From positions 744,001 through 808,000 of the forward strand of contig DASTDE010000001.1 of assembly GCA_035710515.1 (NCBI GenBank): a stretch of DNA of 64,000 nt, read 5' to 3'. The number at the start of each line of letters is the position of its first letter. Within the stretch, counting starts at the first letter, position 1. A program made the translations under genes and the position numbers. Under the pieces are notes generated by a model. That model searched no databases. It was not told where the DNA came from and saw only the letters and a list, made by a program, of their open reading frames with translations. Positions 50,594-58,673 of the stretch are shown piece by piece. This DNA is from Candidatus Rubrimentiphilum sp. GTDB lineage: Bacteria > Vulcanimicrobiota > Vulcanimicrobiia > Vulcanimicrobiales > Vulcanimicrobiaceae.

Positions 50594-51202
50594 TCACTGA
50601 CGGACCCAACGGACGCCGTTGGTCCAACTGATCGTGCGGCCATCGGGGCTGATGGTAGCGCGGAGGCCCCAGGCGTCAACAGCAATGGTTCGCGCGTCTA
50701 TGAAACGCCCGGTCGCTCGGCCGCCGACTTCACTAATAAACAACAGGTCATTCCCATTTTGTTCGACCGATGCGGTCCGTCCGGGGGATGAGCAGGGACC
50801 TTCACAGGTATATCTGCCGGTGAGATTTACTTCGGACGAGGACCCGGCGCCGAAAATTACAGCCGCCATCTGATCGCGGACTTGAGTAGTCGTCATCCCG
50901 TTGTTCTCGGTGCCGAGCGACTGCGCTACGGTGATCGTAAGGATGAACCGGTTTCCGAGATCGTAGCAAATCAGCGATACGCTGAACGCACCATTCGAGC
51001 CGTGGAAGAAGCGGCCGTCGTTGCCCGAGCTTAGGCCGACAGCGGAGAACGCTTGAGCGGCACGACCCGCGCATTGGCTATACGGGACGCCGGGGTCCGA
51101 TGTCCATTGTCCCCAGGACATGTACGGGCCCGCTAAAGCCGGCGCGCCGGTAATTGCGAAAACGGTAAGAATAGTTACCAATGCAATAAGCCTCTGGCGC
51201 AT
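50594..51202 (-). CDS. Secreted protein of unknown function
   Basis: The 202-residue product has a signal peptide (LVTILTVFAITGAPALAG). Four Cys (SQCAGR, SLICYD, TCEGPC) suggest two disulfides. The C-terminal third (FIDARTIAVDAWGLRATISPDGRTISWTNG) is repeat-like beta. No family is seen. It is the first of two coupled small-secreted genes. Confidence 0.65.
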   Translation of the reverse strand: MRQRLIALVTILTVFAITGAPALAGPYMSWGQWTSDPGVPYSQCAGRAAQAFSAVGLSSGNDGRFFHGSNGAFSVSLICYDLGNRFILTITVAQSLGTENNGMTTTQVRDQMAAVIFGAGSSSEVNLTGRYTCEGPCSSPGRTASVEQNGNDLLFISEVGGRATGRFIDARTIAVDAWGLRATISPDGRTISWTNGVRWVRQ

Positions 51203-51252
51203 AATGGGCCTCCTCTTAACTAGTTATCCAGGCCGCACCACTTCGTAGCCTA

Positions 51253-51280
51253 GCGCGGGCTCCCCCGGTCAAGCCCGCGC
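51253..51280 (-). terminator. GC hairpin at the 3' end of the alpha/beta hydrolase gene
   Basis: GCGCGGGCT (51253-51261) and AGCCCGCGC (51272-51280) form a nine-base stem with a ten-base loop that overlaps the stop codon. No T-tract is seen, so it may be an intrinsic terminator of weak type or only an mRNA end stabiliser. Confidence 0.4.
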
Positions 51281-51934
51281 CGCAGTTAAGATCAGCTCGG
51301 CGACTTCCTTGGGATGCGAAACGAGCGACGCGTGGCTAGACGGGAGCGATATCGTCGTTGCTTTTGCACGGGAAGCCATCATCCGTTCCGTGTCCGGCGG
51401 AATCATTTGATCGTTCTCGGAGACTTGATACCAGGATGGAATCGACTTCCAGGCCGGCGTCCCCATCTTCTCGCCGAATATCGCGCCGCCGACCGGACGC
51501 TGTACCGCCGCAAGCACGGCAGCTTCTGCCGGCGGCAGATCGCCAGCAAAGCATCCCGGAAACTTTGCTCGATCGACATAAAGAAGTCCGCCGGGGCCGG
51601 GAGCGATGAACTGTGCGCCAGCGCCGGGCGGGAAGCCCCCGAGTGCTTCACCTTCGTCGGGAGCGAATGCTGCGATAAATACCAAGGCTTTGACGTTACT
51701 TGCGCCTTGCGCGGCCGATGTTATGACTGCGCCGCCGTACGAGTGGCCGGCGACGACGGTCGGGCCTTGCATCGCGTCGATCGTCGCGCGCGTATTGGCC
51801 ATATCGCCCGCCAGACTCGTCATTTGATTCTGCACCGCGACAACGTTATGTCCCGCGGACTGGAGCAGCGGGATGACTTTTGCCCAACCCGAGCCATCCG
51901 ACCATGCACCGTGGACCAAGACGATAGATGCCAT
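51269..51934 (-). CDS. Alpha/beta hydrolase
   Basis: The 221-residue enzyme has IVLVHGAWSDGSGWAKVIPLL (oxyanion hole His-Gly), the nucleophile GHSYGG (Ser) and a late His in SSHASLVSHP. It belongs to the small esterase/salicylate-esterase-like group seen widely in soil bacteria. It is the last gene before the cupredoxin gene and is transcribed with it in the same direction. Confidence 0.9.
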   Translation of the reverse strand: MASIVLVHGAWSDGSGWAKVIPLLQSAGHNVVAVQNQMTSLAGDMANTRATIDAMQGPTVVAGHSYGGAVITSAAQGASNVKALVFIAAFAPDEGEALGGFPPGAGAQFIAPGPGGLLYVDRAKFPGCFAGDLPPAEAAVLAAVQRPVGGAIFGEKMGTPAWKSIPSWYQVSENDQMIPPDTERMMASRAKATTISLPSSHASLVSHPKEVAELILTAARA

Positions 51935-51959
51935 AACAAGTTCTCCTTTCGCGCGCGCT

Positions 51960-52961
51960 CTATTTAACGATGATTATGCCTTTCTGGCCAACGTCGGCGT
52001 GCACGATGCACCAGTACTCGTACCGTCCCGGTTTCGGAAACGTCAAACTAAATGAGGATGTGGTTCCGGGAGTGCCGACCGGGAACAGCAAGCCCGAGTT
52101 CAGATACCCGGTGCCATTGTACGTTTTCGCCTGTGTTGGAGTCAGCGCGACAGGGTTCATAAGAAGTTTGGGCGGCCCGCCTGCCTGTGGTTGCGGAACG
52201 ATGAGCGCCGGCGGTTTCTTGCCGCTCGTAAACGTAACTGTGTGGATTTCGAACGGGTCGCGAACGGTCCATGTGACCGTCGTGCCGGCGGAGATGACAA
52301 GCGGATCGTGCGTGAAGCGAAGAAGTGAGTAGCGATCTCGACTGTTTCCCATCAGCGTCACGACGACGTGCGAACCGTTGCGCTGCGGGATGAGGCTTCC
52401 GAGCGCCTTCGCGCCCGCATTTACGGATGCGGCTTGTTCGCTTTTTCCACGAGTAAGAGCGCTAGCCGGACTCTCTTTGGGTTGATTCTGGATGACGTTT
52501 ATGACGCCGGTCATACCCGCGTGAATCGTGCAGCCATACTCGTAGTGCCCCGGCTTTGTGAACGTGAGTGAATACGAATACGGATGGTCATCGACCGGCG
52601 TGCCCGAATTGTGCAAGCCGCCAGTCCCATCGTATTGTCTACCACCGGCGGGAAAAAACACTTGTGGATTTCCGAAGAACGTATTGCCGTTTTTGATCGT
52701 AAACGACGGCCGGGGTGTGCCGCCCAAAAACGTAACGTTGTGGTATCCGTCAAAATGAAACGTTACGGTGTCTCCGACGTGAATCGTTAATACGCGCGGA
52801 AAAAATCCGTTGGCGTAAACACTGTCGTCCTTCGTATGGCCGCCAACGATCACAGTCCACTTTGTGGACGCGTTCGCCTGAGTCGGCGCCAAGACCGCGC
52901 TGAGGATAACAAGCGCGGCGGCGAGGCGCGTTGCGGAGAATAAAGACGTCCAACTAAACAT
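51960..52961 (-). CDS. Exported protein with two cupredoxin domains
   Basis: The 333-residue protein has a signal peptide (LAAALVILSAVLAPTQANA). Domain 1 (residues 35-160) has a complete type 1 copper set: His in YHNVTFLG, Cys in YGCTIHAG, the next His and Met in IHAGMTG. Domain 2 (residues 195-333) keeps His in IHTVTFTSG, Cys in YWCIVHADV and the second His, but the axial Met is replaced (DVGQKG). It may carry electrons or bind copper in the cell envelope. Confidence 0.85.
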   Translation of the reverse strand: MFSWTSLFSATRLAAALVILSAVLAPTQANASTKWTVIVGGHTKDDSVYANGFFPRVLTIHVGDTVTFHFDGYHNVTFLGGTPRPSFTIKNGNTFFGNPQVFFPAGGRQYDGTGGLHNSGTPVDDHPYSYSLTFTKPGHYEYGCTIHAGMTGVINVIQNQPKESPASALTRGKSEQAASVNAGAKALGSLIPQRNGSHVVVTLMGNSRDRYSLLRFTHDPLVISAGTTVTWTVRDPFEIHTVTFTSGKKPPALIVPQPQAGGPPKLLMNPVALTPTQAKTYNGTGYLNSGLLFPVGTPGTTSSFSLTFPKPGRYEYWCIVHADVGQKGIIIVK

Positions 52962-52978
52962 GACGCTAGCCTCCTCGA

Positions 52979-53614
52979 CTAAGTAACGGGGTTGCTTTGG
53001 CGTTCCGGGATTAGCCGCTCCGTGAGTACTATCTCAACGATTGCGGGTACGGTTTCCGTGCGAGCCCAGTCGCGTTGAAGTTCGCACGCCAACGAGACCC
53101 AGCTGATCGGCTGCGCGCCAGCTTGGACGACACGCTCCAGGCCTGCTCGATGAGCTTCGAGCGACGTTCCGCCGATGGCATCGATCACGGGATAGATCTC
53201 GTAGCCTTCCCTGAGCGCATCCAGCGCTGGGAACGCCATGCACACTTCGGTCCAAAGAGCACAGAAGATGAGCTTGCGACGGCCCGTTGCGCGTACTGCT
53301 GTGACGAAGTCGACGTCCTCCCACGAGTTGATGGAGGTCCTATCGATTGGCGGACTCTTCGAAAGCAGCTTTGCCAACTCTGGGACGGTCGGCTTGGTTC
53401 TGCCTGAGGCAACATTTACCGTTGAGTGGACAATCGGAACGCCGAACGCCTGAACCGTTTTCACCGTCGACACGACGTTCTTGAGGAGTAGAGCTGTATC
53501 CATAGAGCGGATTACGGCGAATTGTTCCGGCTGGTAATCGATCAGGACCATTGCCGCGTTTTTAGGAGTTATGAGATGGTCGCTTAGCGGATCGCGAACG
53601 GGGGCGCTTGCCAT
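52979..53614 (-). CDS. Isochorismatase-like hydrolase
   Basis: The 211-residue protein shows the cysteine-hydrolase fold: the Asp in MVLIDYQPEQ, a Lys/Arg before KPTVPEL and the Cys in FCALWTEVCMAF. The last motif is of the YcaC type. Substrates range from isochorismate to nicotinamide and unknown amides. Its start is one base from the divergent YdeI-like gene start region. Confidence 0.86.
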   Translation of the reverse strand: MASAPVRDPLSDHLITPKNAAMVLIDYQPEQFAVIRSMDTALLLKNVVSTVKTVQAFGVPIVHSTVNVASGRTKPTVPELAKLLSKSPPIDRTSINSWEDVDFVTAVRATGRRKLIFCALWTEVCMAFPALDALREGYEIYPVIDAIGGTSLEAHRAGLERVVQAGAQPISWVSLACELQRDWARTETVPAIVEIVLTERLIPERQSNPVT

Positions 53615-53650
53615 TTGGTTCTACCTCTTCGAGCCCGAGAGCTTCGATTT

Positions 53651-54286
53651 GTGCGACTGAGCCGAACAGCGATCCTTCCCCGGCAGGGGCGCAGTCGGCG
53701 ACCGTTACAAAATGCCAGCATTATCAGATCTGACCTCAAGACCTTAGACGTTCACAGCCGCTCGCAGTGGCGGGCCTGGCTGCAGAAGCATCATGCCTTA
53801 AGTCCGGGTGTGTGGCTCGTCTATCACAAGGCGCACAGCGGAATCGAGTCTGTGGACTATGACGATTCGGTGTGCGAAGCGCTCTGTTTCGGGTGGGTGG
53901 ACAGTCTCATCAAACGTCTAGACGCCGATCGGTACGCCCGCAAGTTTACGCCGCGAAAACCGACGAGCAACTGGTCGGATAGCAACCGGAAGCGTTGGAC
54001 TGAAATGAAAGCCGCCGGGTTGTTAGCCGCCGCCGGAAAGGCAGCGGCCCCGACCGCGAAACGGCCCGCGCCGCCACCAGTTCTTCCGAAGGCGATTCCC
54101 ACATATATCACTACGGCGCTGAAGGCGAACGCTAAAGCATGGAAGCAGTTTCAGGCGCTTCCGCAGACACATCGTCGCGAGTTCCTTATGTGGATTCACT
54201 CCGCGAAGCGAGAGGAAACGCGGCAGAAGCGGATTCGCGAAACGATACGGCTCCTTTCAGCCGGCAAAAAGCTCGGCCTACGCTAA
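53651..54286 (+). CDS. YdeI/OmpD-associated family protein (uncertain start)
   Basis: The core from about 53738 reads TLDVHSRSQWRAWLQKHHAL, then VWLVYHKAHSGIESVDYDDSVCEALCFGWVDSLIKR and RKPTSNWSDSNRKRW, the pattern of the YdeI family. I use GTG 53651 as the most upstream clear start. A second frame from ATG 53712 reads MPALSDL and then stops; joined to the core it would make the expected N-terminus, which suggests a frameshift near 53735. The family is linked to bacteriocin or osmotic-stress protection, but its role is not settled. Confidence 0.72.
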   Translation: MRLSRTAILPRQGRSRRPLQNASIIRSDLKTLDVHSRSQWRAWLQKHHALSPGVWLVYHKAHSGIESVDYDDSVCEALCFGWVDSLIKRLDADRYARKFTPRKPTSNWSDSNRKRWTEMKAAGLLAAAGKAAAPTAKRPAPPPVLPKAIPTYITTALKANAKAWKQFQALPQTHRREFLMWIHSAKREETRQKRIRETIRLLSAGKKLGLR

Positions 54287-54295
54287 GAGACGCGG

Positions 54296-55812
54296 TTAGT
54301 CGTCACCAATCAGCCGCTGCCATTTTGTGGGGCGGAGGCCGGGAGTCAGGCCCGTTCCGGAACCGCATACCAGGGAGCTCGGAATCGTTATCGGGACGAA
54401 CGGCTTCGCGCTGCTGAAATCAAAGTAGTCGCGCAAGTTGTTGAGGTACGGCGAGGCGTCAGACTGGGCAAGCGTTCCGAGTCCAAAATTCTGTTCAGTG
54501 TATTGCAGCAGCGTCCCGAATTCGCCGTTTGTGTGAACGACTTGGCCGAGCTCCGAATACGGCGAGACAACCATGAGCGGCACACGAAAACCTGGACCGG
54601 CCTGATCGCGCACGACGTACGGCGGCACGTGATCGTAGTAGCCGCCCCAATCGTCCCAGAAGATGAAGATGACCGTTGAGTTCCAGAACTTGCTCTGGCC
54701 GATTGCATCTACGACACTGGCGACCCACCATGGGCCGCAGTACCCAAGGGGACGCCCGGATGATCGGACGTGACCGGACCGGGCAGCACCCACGTAACGT
54801 TTGCGAGATCCCCGTTCGCGACGTCGGTGAGAAACGTACCTTGCGGGGTTCGGAAGTGCGCCGTGTTGACGTTGCCGGCGAGCGGACAGTCCGCCTCTTC
54901 ATCGCTTGGCCAACTCCCGCCGTAACGAATTGATTTGTTGACGTCGAGCGCGTTGATGTTTTGACAGATTGAATACGAGTAGAGACGCCAGTTCAGACCC
55001 TCTTTGGCGTTCACGAGATCTGCGAGCGAACGATACGCCCCGCCCGGCATGCCGCCGAAACACGGAAACGGCCCCGACGCAGTACTGGTTTCCTGTCCGG
55101 TCGCGGGGTCGAGCCTGTACGTCGATGTTCCCGAGGGCGAGTCGCAACCCCACGGCGTTAAGAAGACCGTTGCCGATGACGGCGGGTTCGGGTAAACGGG
55201 CCCGTCGACGACATTATTGGATTGCGCGGAAAAAATGTACTGATGCGCGGTGTACGACTCGCTGTTATGGCCCATGAAGAAGTGATCGCCGAGTGTATAT
55301 GTCCTGGCAATGTCCCAATACGCGGTCGTTTCGCTGTAGTCAACGTAAGAATAGACTTGGTCGGGATCGAGATCCGGGGTTTGATCTTGATCGAAACCAT
55401 TCATGCGGCACGGCGAGGCTCCGCCGGCCGTGAACGGCGGTGGAGACGGCGGGTTACACGCGAGCAGCCACGGCTGGTGATAGTTGTTCGGGTCTTGCCG
55501 CGGGCAATCGAAAACGCGAATGATGTACGTGCATTCGAGCTCGACTTGGCTCAAAATCTGAATGCTGTTGTCGGTTCTTCGGCCGGTTGAAGCGGTGTCC
55601 GCGCCCGGGAATCCGTGCGGGCCGCCAAAGATGTTGTCGAACGTGCGGTTTTCCTGCACCACGAAGACGACGTGCGTGATCGGGCTCCCGGGGGCGGCCC
55701 CAAATAATGGCGGTGACGACGAGGGAAGCGGCACCGGGTGACTTCCTCCCCCGCATGCTGCCAGCGCCGCGAGCAAACACAAGCGCGAAAAACGTAAAAA
55801 ACGCATTCCCAT
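54296..55812 (-). pseudogene. Phosphoesterase (phospholipase C / acid phosphatase type), frameshifted
   Basis: Two frames share one gene. The first (to about 54745) begins at ATG 55812 or 55806 with a lipobox (LAACGGG), then THVVFVVQENRTFDNIFGGP and GHNSESYTAHQ, the PF04185 pattern, up to VTWVLPGPVTSDHPG. The second frame continues SVVDAIGQSKFWNSTVIFIF WDDWGGYYDHV style and ends LIGDD. The break lies near 54730-54750; one missing base restores the frame. This may be a real inactivation or an assembly error. The family cleaves phospholipids or phosphomonoesters. Confidence 0.78.
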
Positions 55813-55885
55813 AACCCACGGTTCACGTTCCAGGCCGGCGGTCACGGTCCCGTCACGGCTTGCCCGGCCCGCTCGTTCAGCGGCT

Positions 55886-56542
55886 ATGGACGGAAAGAGA
55901 AACCGCCGCGTCCTGGCAGCAGCGCTCGCAGTGTCGCTTGCGGTGCACGCCGTGCTGGCCACTTTCGTTCACGTTCGCTTTGTTGAAGCGAAGCCGTATC
56001 AAATACCAACCGTCATCACGCACATCTGGGTGCGTCCGAAACTTACGCCTCCTCCGAAGCCGCACACAGTGGCATTTGCTCACCATCCTGTTCAAATCGT
56101 GCGCCCGCAGATTCAGCGGCCCCATGTAGCCCCGAATCTGCACGGCGTCGTGGCCATCGCGTCGCCGGGAGCAACCGGCGTGCCAACTGCGCCGGGCAAC
56201 ACCGGAACACCCGGCGGCGTGATCGGTCAACCGGATATTCCCGTGGGTCCGCCCGCGCCCGCGTGCAGCGACCCCAATGTGGATGCGAAGACGATCGTGG
56301 CGATATCGCCCGACGCGCCGGCGAGTGCTTACGGCGGCGCAACCGACGTGACTGCGATGATCAAGGTGGATCTTGACGCGAGCGGACGGATTCTGGGCGT
56401 CTCGGTGTATCGCTCGGCGGGCTCGCTCGAACTCGACCAAGCCGCGATGCAGGCTGCTCGCCAGAGCACGTACTCTCCCGAGGTGCGTGACTGTCAGGCT
56501 GTGCCCGGCTCGTATCTCTTTAAAGTAGAGTTCTCTCAGTAA
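55886..56542 (+). CDS. TonB-family energy transducer-like protein
   Basis: The 218-residue protein has an N-terminal membrane anchor (LAAALAVSLAVHAVLATFVHV, an SxxxH-like Ser/His patch), a Pro-rich periplasmic linker (PPPKPHTVAFAHHP and onwards) and a C-terminal TonB-like domain (TAMIKVDLDASGRILGVSVYRSAGSLELDQAAMQAARQ). The N-terminus of TonB docks to ExbB/D, which are not in the window. It may serve a transporter elsewhere. It converges with the CsaA gene with a seven-base overlap. Confidence 0.85.
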   Translation: MDGKRNRRVLAAALAVSLAVHAVLATFVHVRFVEAKPYQIPTVITHIWVRPKLTPPPKPHTVAFAHHPVQIVRPQIQRPHVAPNLHGVVAIASPGATGVPTAPGNTGTPGGVIGQPDIPVGPPAPACSDPNVDAKTIVAISPDAPASAYGGATDVTAMIKVDLDASGRILGVSVYRSAGSLELDQAAMQAARQSTYSPEVRDCQAVPGSYLFKVEFSQ

Positions 56543-56877
56543 AGCCGCGCGCCGTTCGCAACGCGCGCTTCCGGTGCGACCAGCACCGTTTGACCCGCGT
56601 CATCGGGCACGCCCAGCACTAGGACTTCGCTTGGAAATCCGGCGATACGCTTCGGCGGAAAATTCACGACCGCGATAATTTGCTTGCCGACGAGGTCGGC
56701 CGCACTGTAATGCGCCGTCAGTTGCGCACTCGAGCGCTTCGTGCCGATCTCGTGGCCGAAATCAATTGTTAACTTGTAGGCCGGCTTGCGGGCTTCGGGC
56801 AACGGTTCGGCTACGGTAATTGTTCCGGTCCGCACATCGAGCAGCGCGAATGCTTGCAGTGTTGAGTGGTCTTGCAT
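56536..56877 (-). CDS. csaA: CsaA-type tRNA-binding domain protein
   Basis: The 113-residue protein is a single tRNA-binding (EMAP/CsaA) domain: ALLDVRTGTITVAEPLPEARKPAYKLTIDFG and AVVNFPPKRIAGFPSEVLVLG. CsaA in Bacillus was described as a Sec-related chaperone and binds tRNA-like folds. The start follows the endonuclease stop by five bases, so the two may be transcribed together. Confidence 0.9.
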   Translation of the reverse strand: MQDHSTLQAFALLDVRTGTITVAEPLPEARKPAYKLTIDFGHEIGTKRSSAQLTAHYSAADLVGKQIIAVVNFPPKRIAGFPSEVLVLGVPDDAGQTVLVAPEARVANGARLY

Positions 56878-56882
56878 GCCCG

Positions 56883-57341
56883 TCAGATTGTGTCTGTCTG
56901 CTCGTCCATTCCTTTATGCGCTTGGAGATAATCCGCGGCCGACTTAATGATCTCTACGTTCTCTTTTAGAAACCCGATAGCGATGTTGCAATAGTTGCAT
57001 AAGAGCCCGCGGATTTTACCCGTCACGTGGTCATGGTCAACATACAGGTGCTGGACGAATACTCTCTCGTATCGAGAAGCTTTAGGGGCCGCGCACTCCT
57101 TCCAATGAGTTAAGCAAATGGCACAACGGCCATCCTGTGCTGCAAGAAGTCCCTCCAGGTCTGCGATCGACACTCCGTAAGTACGCAGGTAGTAATCGTT
57201 CCGCATTTTCTTACGATAGCGTTGGCTACGGTGATAGTATTCGCGATTCCAAAGCGTCGTACAAGCCCGACACCGCGAGACCCCGCTTGGTCGAACGTAT
57301 TTCAATGCACCGCAATTACCGCAATAGTCGCTCTTTCTCAT
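56883..57341 (-). CDS. Recombination endonuclease VII-like (HNH-type) nuclease
   Basis: The 152-residue protein has an N-terminal zinc finger (SDYCGNCGALKYVRPSGVSRCRAC) and the phage T4 endonuclease VII pattern YGVSIADLEGLLAAQDGRCAIC, VDHDHVTGKIRGLLCNYCN. The four-Cys pattern and DHDH catalytic box are complete. In phages this resolves Holliday junctions. Its DNA is visibly less GC-rich than its neighbours and lies beside a tRNA gene, so transfer from a phage is likely. Confidence 0.9.
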   Translation of the reverse strand: MRKSDYCGNCGALKYVRPSGVSRCRACTTLWNREYYHRSQRYRKKMRNDYYLRTYGVSIADLEGLLAAQDGRCAICLTHWKECAAPKASRYERVFVQHLYVDHDHVTGKIRGLLCNYCNIAIGFLKENVEIIKSAADYLQAHKGMDEQTDTI

Positions 57342-57395
57342 GGATAGATAATAAAAAGTGTGCGTGCCAACTGTATGGCATTCTGAAACTAATGT

Positions 57396-57431
57396 GATAA
57401 AACAGCCGCCGAAATTTGCATTCCGGCGGCT
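57396..57431 (-). terminator. Rho-independent terminator downstream of tRNA-Phe
   Basis: On the minus strand AGCCGCCG and CGGCGGCT form an eight-base stem with a 12-base loop, followed by GTTTTATC. It lies seven bases after the tRNA and shields the endonuclease gene. Confidence 0.78.
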
Positions 57432-57437
57432 TAAATT

Positions 57438-57510
57438 TGCCGAGAGTCGGAGTCGAACCGACCACCCCGCACTTTTCAGGCGCGTGCTCTACCAGCTGAG
57501 CTATCTCGGC
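57438..57510 (-). tRNA. tRNA-Phe (GAA), CCA not encoded
   Basis: Acceptor GCCGAGA/TCTCGGC, anticodon stem CGCGC/GTGCG with loop CTGAAAA (anticodon GAA), T arm GTCGG-TTCGACT-CCGAC. The bases after the discriminator read AAT, not CCA, unlike the other three tRNAs here. Confidence 0.95.
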
Positions 57511-57566
57511 TTAAGCGACCGCCTTCGCTTCAACGCGCGTTAGTGGCTCCCTGTTCCGGGCAAGTA

Positions 57567-58655
57567 TTATTGCTCGGTGAGTATCGGAAATATTTTGTTT
57601 GCGTCGCATATACCTGGGCCGGCCGTGCTGAAGCAAACTTGGTGGGCGTATGGGCCGTTCGCGCCTATGTCGGGGATGAAAAACCATTCGGCACCGCGCG
57701 GCGACGAAAGGGTCGTGCCGGAAGTTCCGGCGATACTCGCTCGGCCCACCGTCGTGTAACTCCCGGTTCCGACACGCCAAGAGTCAGCGGAGAGACGGCT
57801 AACTCGAATTTCATTTCCCCTGGGCAAGCGGTATGCAAGCGACGTGGGGGCTTGCGTTTGCACGACGGGTGCCATGGTTGGCGCGATCGTCTTAACCGCT
57901 GTCGGCGCATGCGTTGCCACTCGAGCGGCAGGCGTACTTCGAGCCCGCATGATCGCGTGCTTCGGAATCGTTGCGACCGGCGCGGCTGTACCGGCGACGT
58001 AAACAAGCCGCGGCGTAGGTTGCACCGCGACCATTGTTGCGTGTGCGGGCGTTGGTTTCGGCGCGGCTTTCCTATGCTGCGCCGTCGCTCTTGCAACCGC
58101 GTGTGAAACGACGGCGGTTCGCGGCCGATTGAAACTAAACGCGAGCGCGGCCGCAATGGCCACGACAACAATCGCGGCGGCTCCGGCAATATACGCCCCC
58201 GTCATTTTGCGCGGTTGAACAGCAGGCGCAGAAGCCGGCGGCGCAACGACCGGAAGGTCGAGCAAGCGCTGCATCATCGCAACGAGCTCGTTAAGCCGCG
58301 TTTCCATTGGTGGCGACATGGCATCGAGCCAATGCACGCGTGTGATGTAGTATTTCAGGTCGCCGCTCGGGACGACGTTCTCAATCCGGAACGGCACGAT
58401 GATCTTGCCGCCGTCCGAGGCCACCTCAAGTTCGCGCAACACGTGCTCGGAGCGATTCGCGTTCCCGGAAAAAATCAACAAGACCACGCGCGCGGCGCCG
58501 ATCGCGTCGACGAGTTGACGTCCGTACGGAATGCCGGGAATCGGATCGCGCGGAGCGATCCAACAGCGAATGCCCGCGCTTTCTAACTTCGCGCAGGCCG
58601 CGTTGGCAATCGTCTTGTCCTCCGAGGAGTAACAGACGAAAACGTCGTGGGCCAT
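57567..58655 (-). CDS. TIR-domain protein with a membrane anchor and periplasmic C-terminal domain
   Basis: The 362-residue protein begins with a TIR_2 domain (residues 1-135): DVFVCYSSEDKTIA, GIRCWIAPRDPIPG, VLLIFSGNANRSEHVLRELEVA with the catalytic Glu75 or Glu77, and YYITRVHWLDAM. TIR domains of this type cleave NAD or make signal nucleotides in immunity. One helix follows (residues 152-175), then a Thr/Ala/Pro/His-rich spacer and a C-terminal beta domain (about 270-362) with two Cys. It is divergent from the SLOG gene; start codons are 18 bases apart. Confidence 0.88.
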   Translation of the reverse strand: MAHDVFVCYSSEDKTIANAACAKLESAGIRCWIAPRDPIPGIPYGRQLVDAIGAARVVLLIFSGNANRSEHVLRELEVASDGGKIIVPFRIENVVPSGDLKYYITRVHWLDAMSPPMETRLNELVAMMQRLLDLPVVAPPASAPAVQPRKMTGAYIAGAAAIVVVAIAAALAFSFNRPRTAVVSHAVARATAQHRKAAPKPTPAHATMVAVQPTPRLVYVAGTAAPVATIPKHAIMRARSTPAARVATHAPTAVKTIAPTMAPVVQTQAPTSLAYRLPRGNEIRVSRLSADSWRVGTGSYTTVGRASIAGTSGTTLSSPRGAEWFFIPDIGANGPYAHQVCFSTAGPGICDANKIFPILTEQ

Positions 58656-58673
58656 TCCCCCGTGTTATTATTG

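Noticed and set aside
58647-58673. GTG start of the SLOG gene at 58647
   Set aside because: It would overlap the TIR start codon; ATG 58674 begins right before the SLOG strand.
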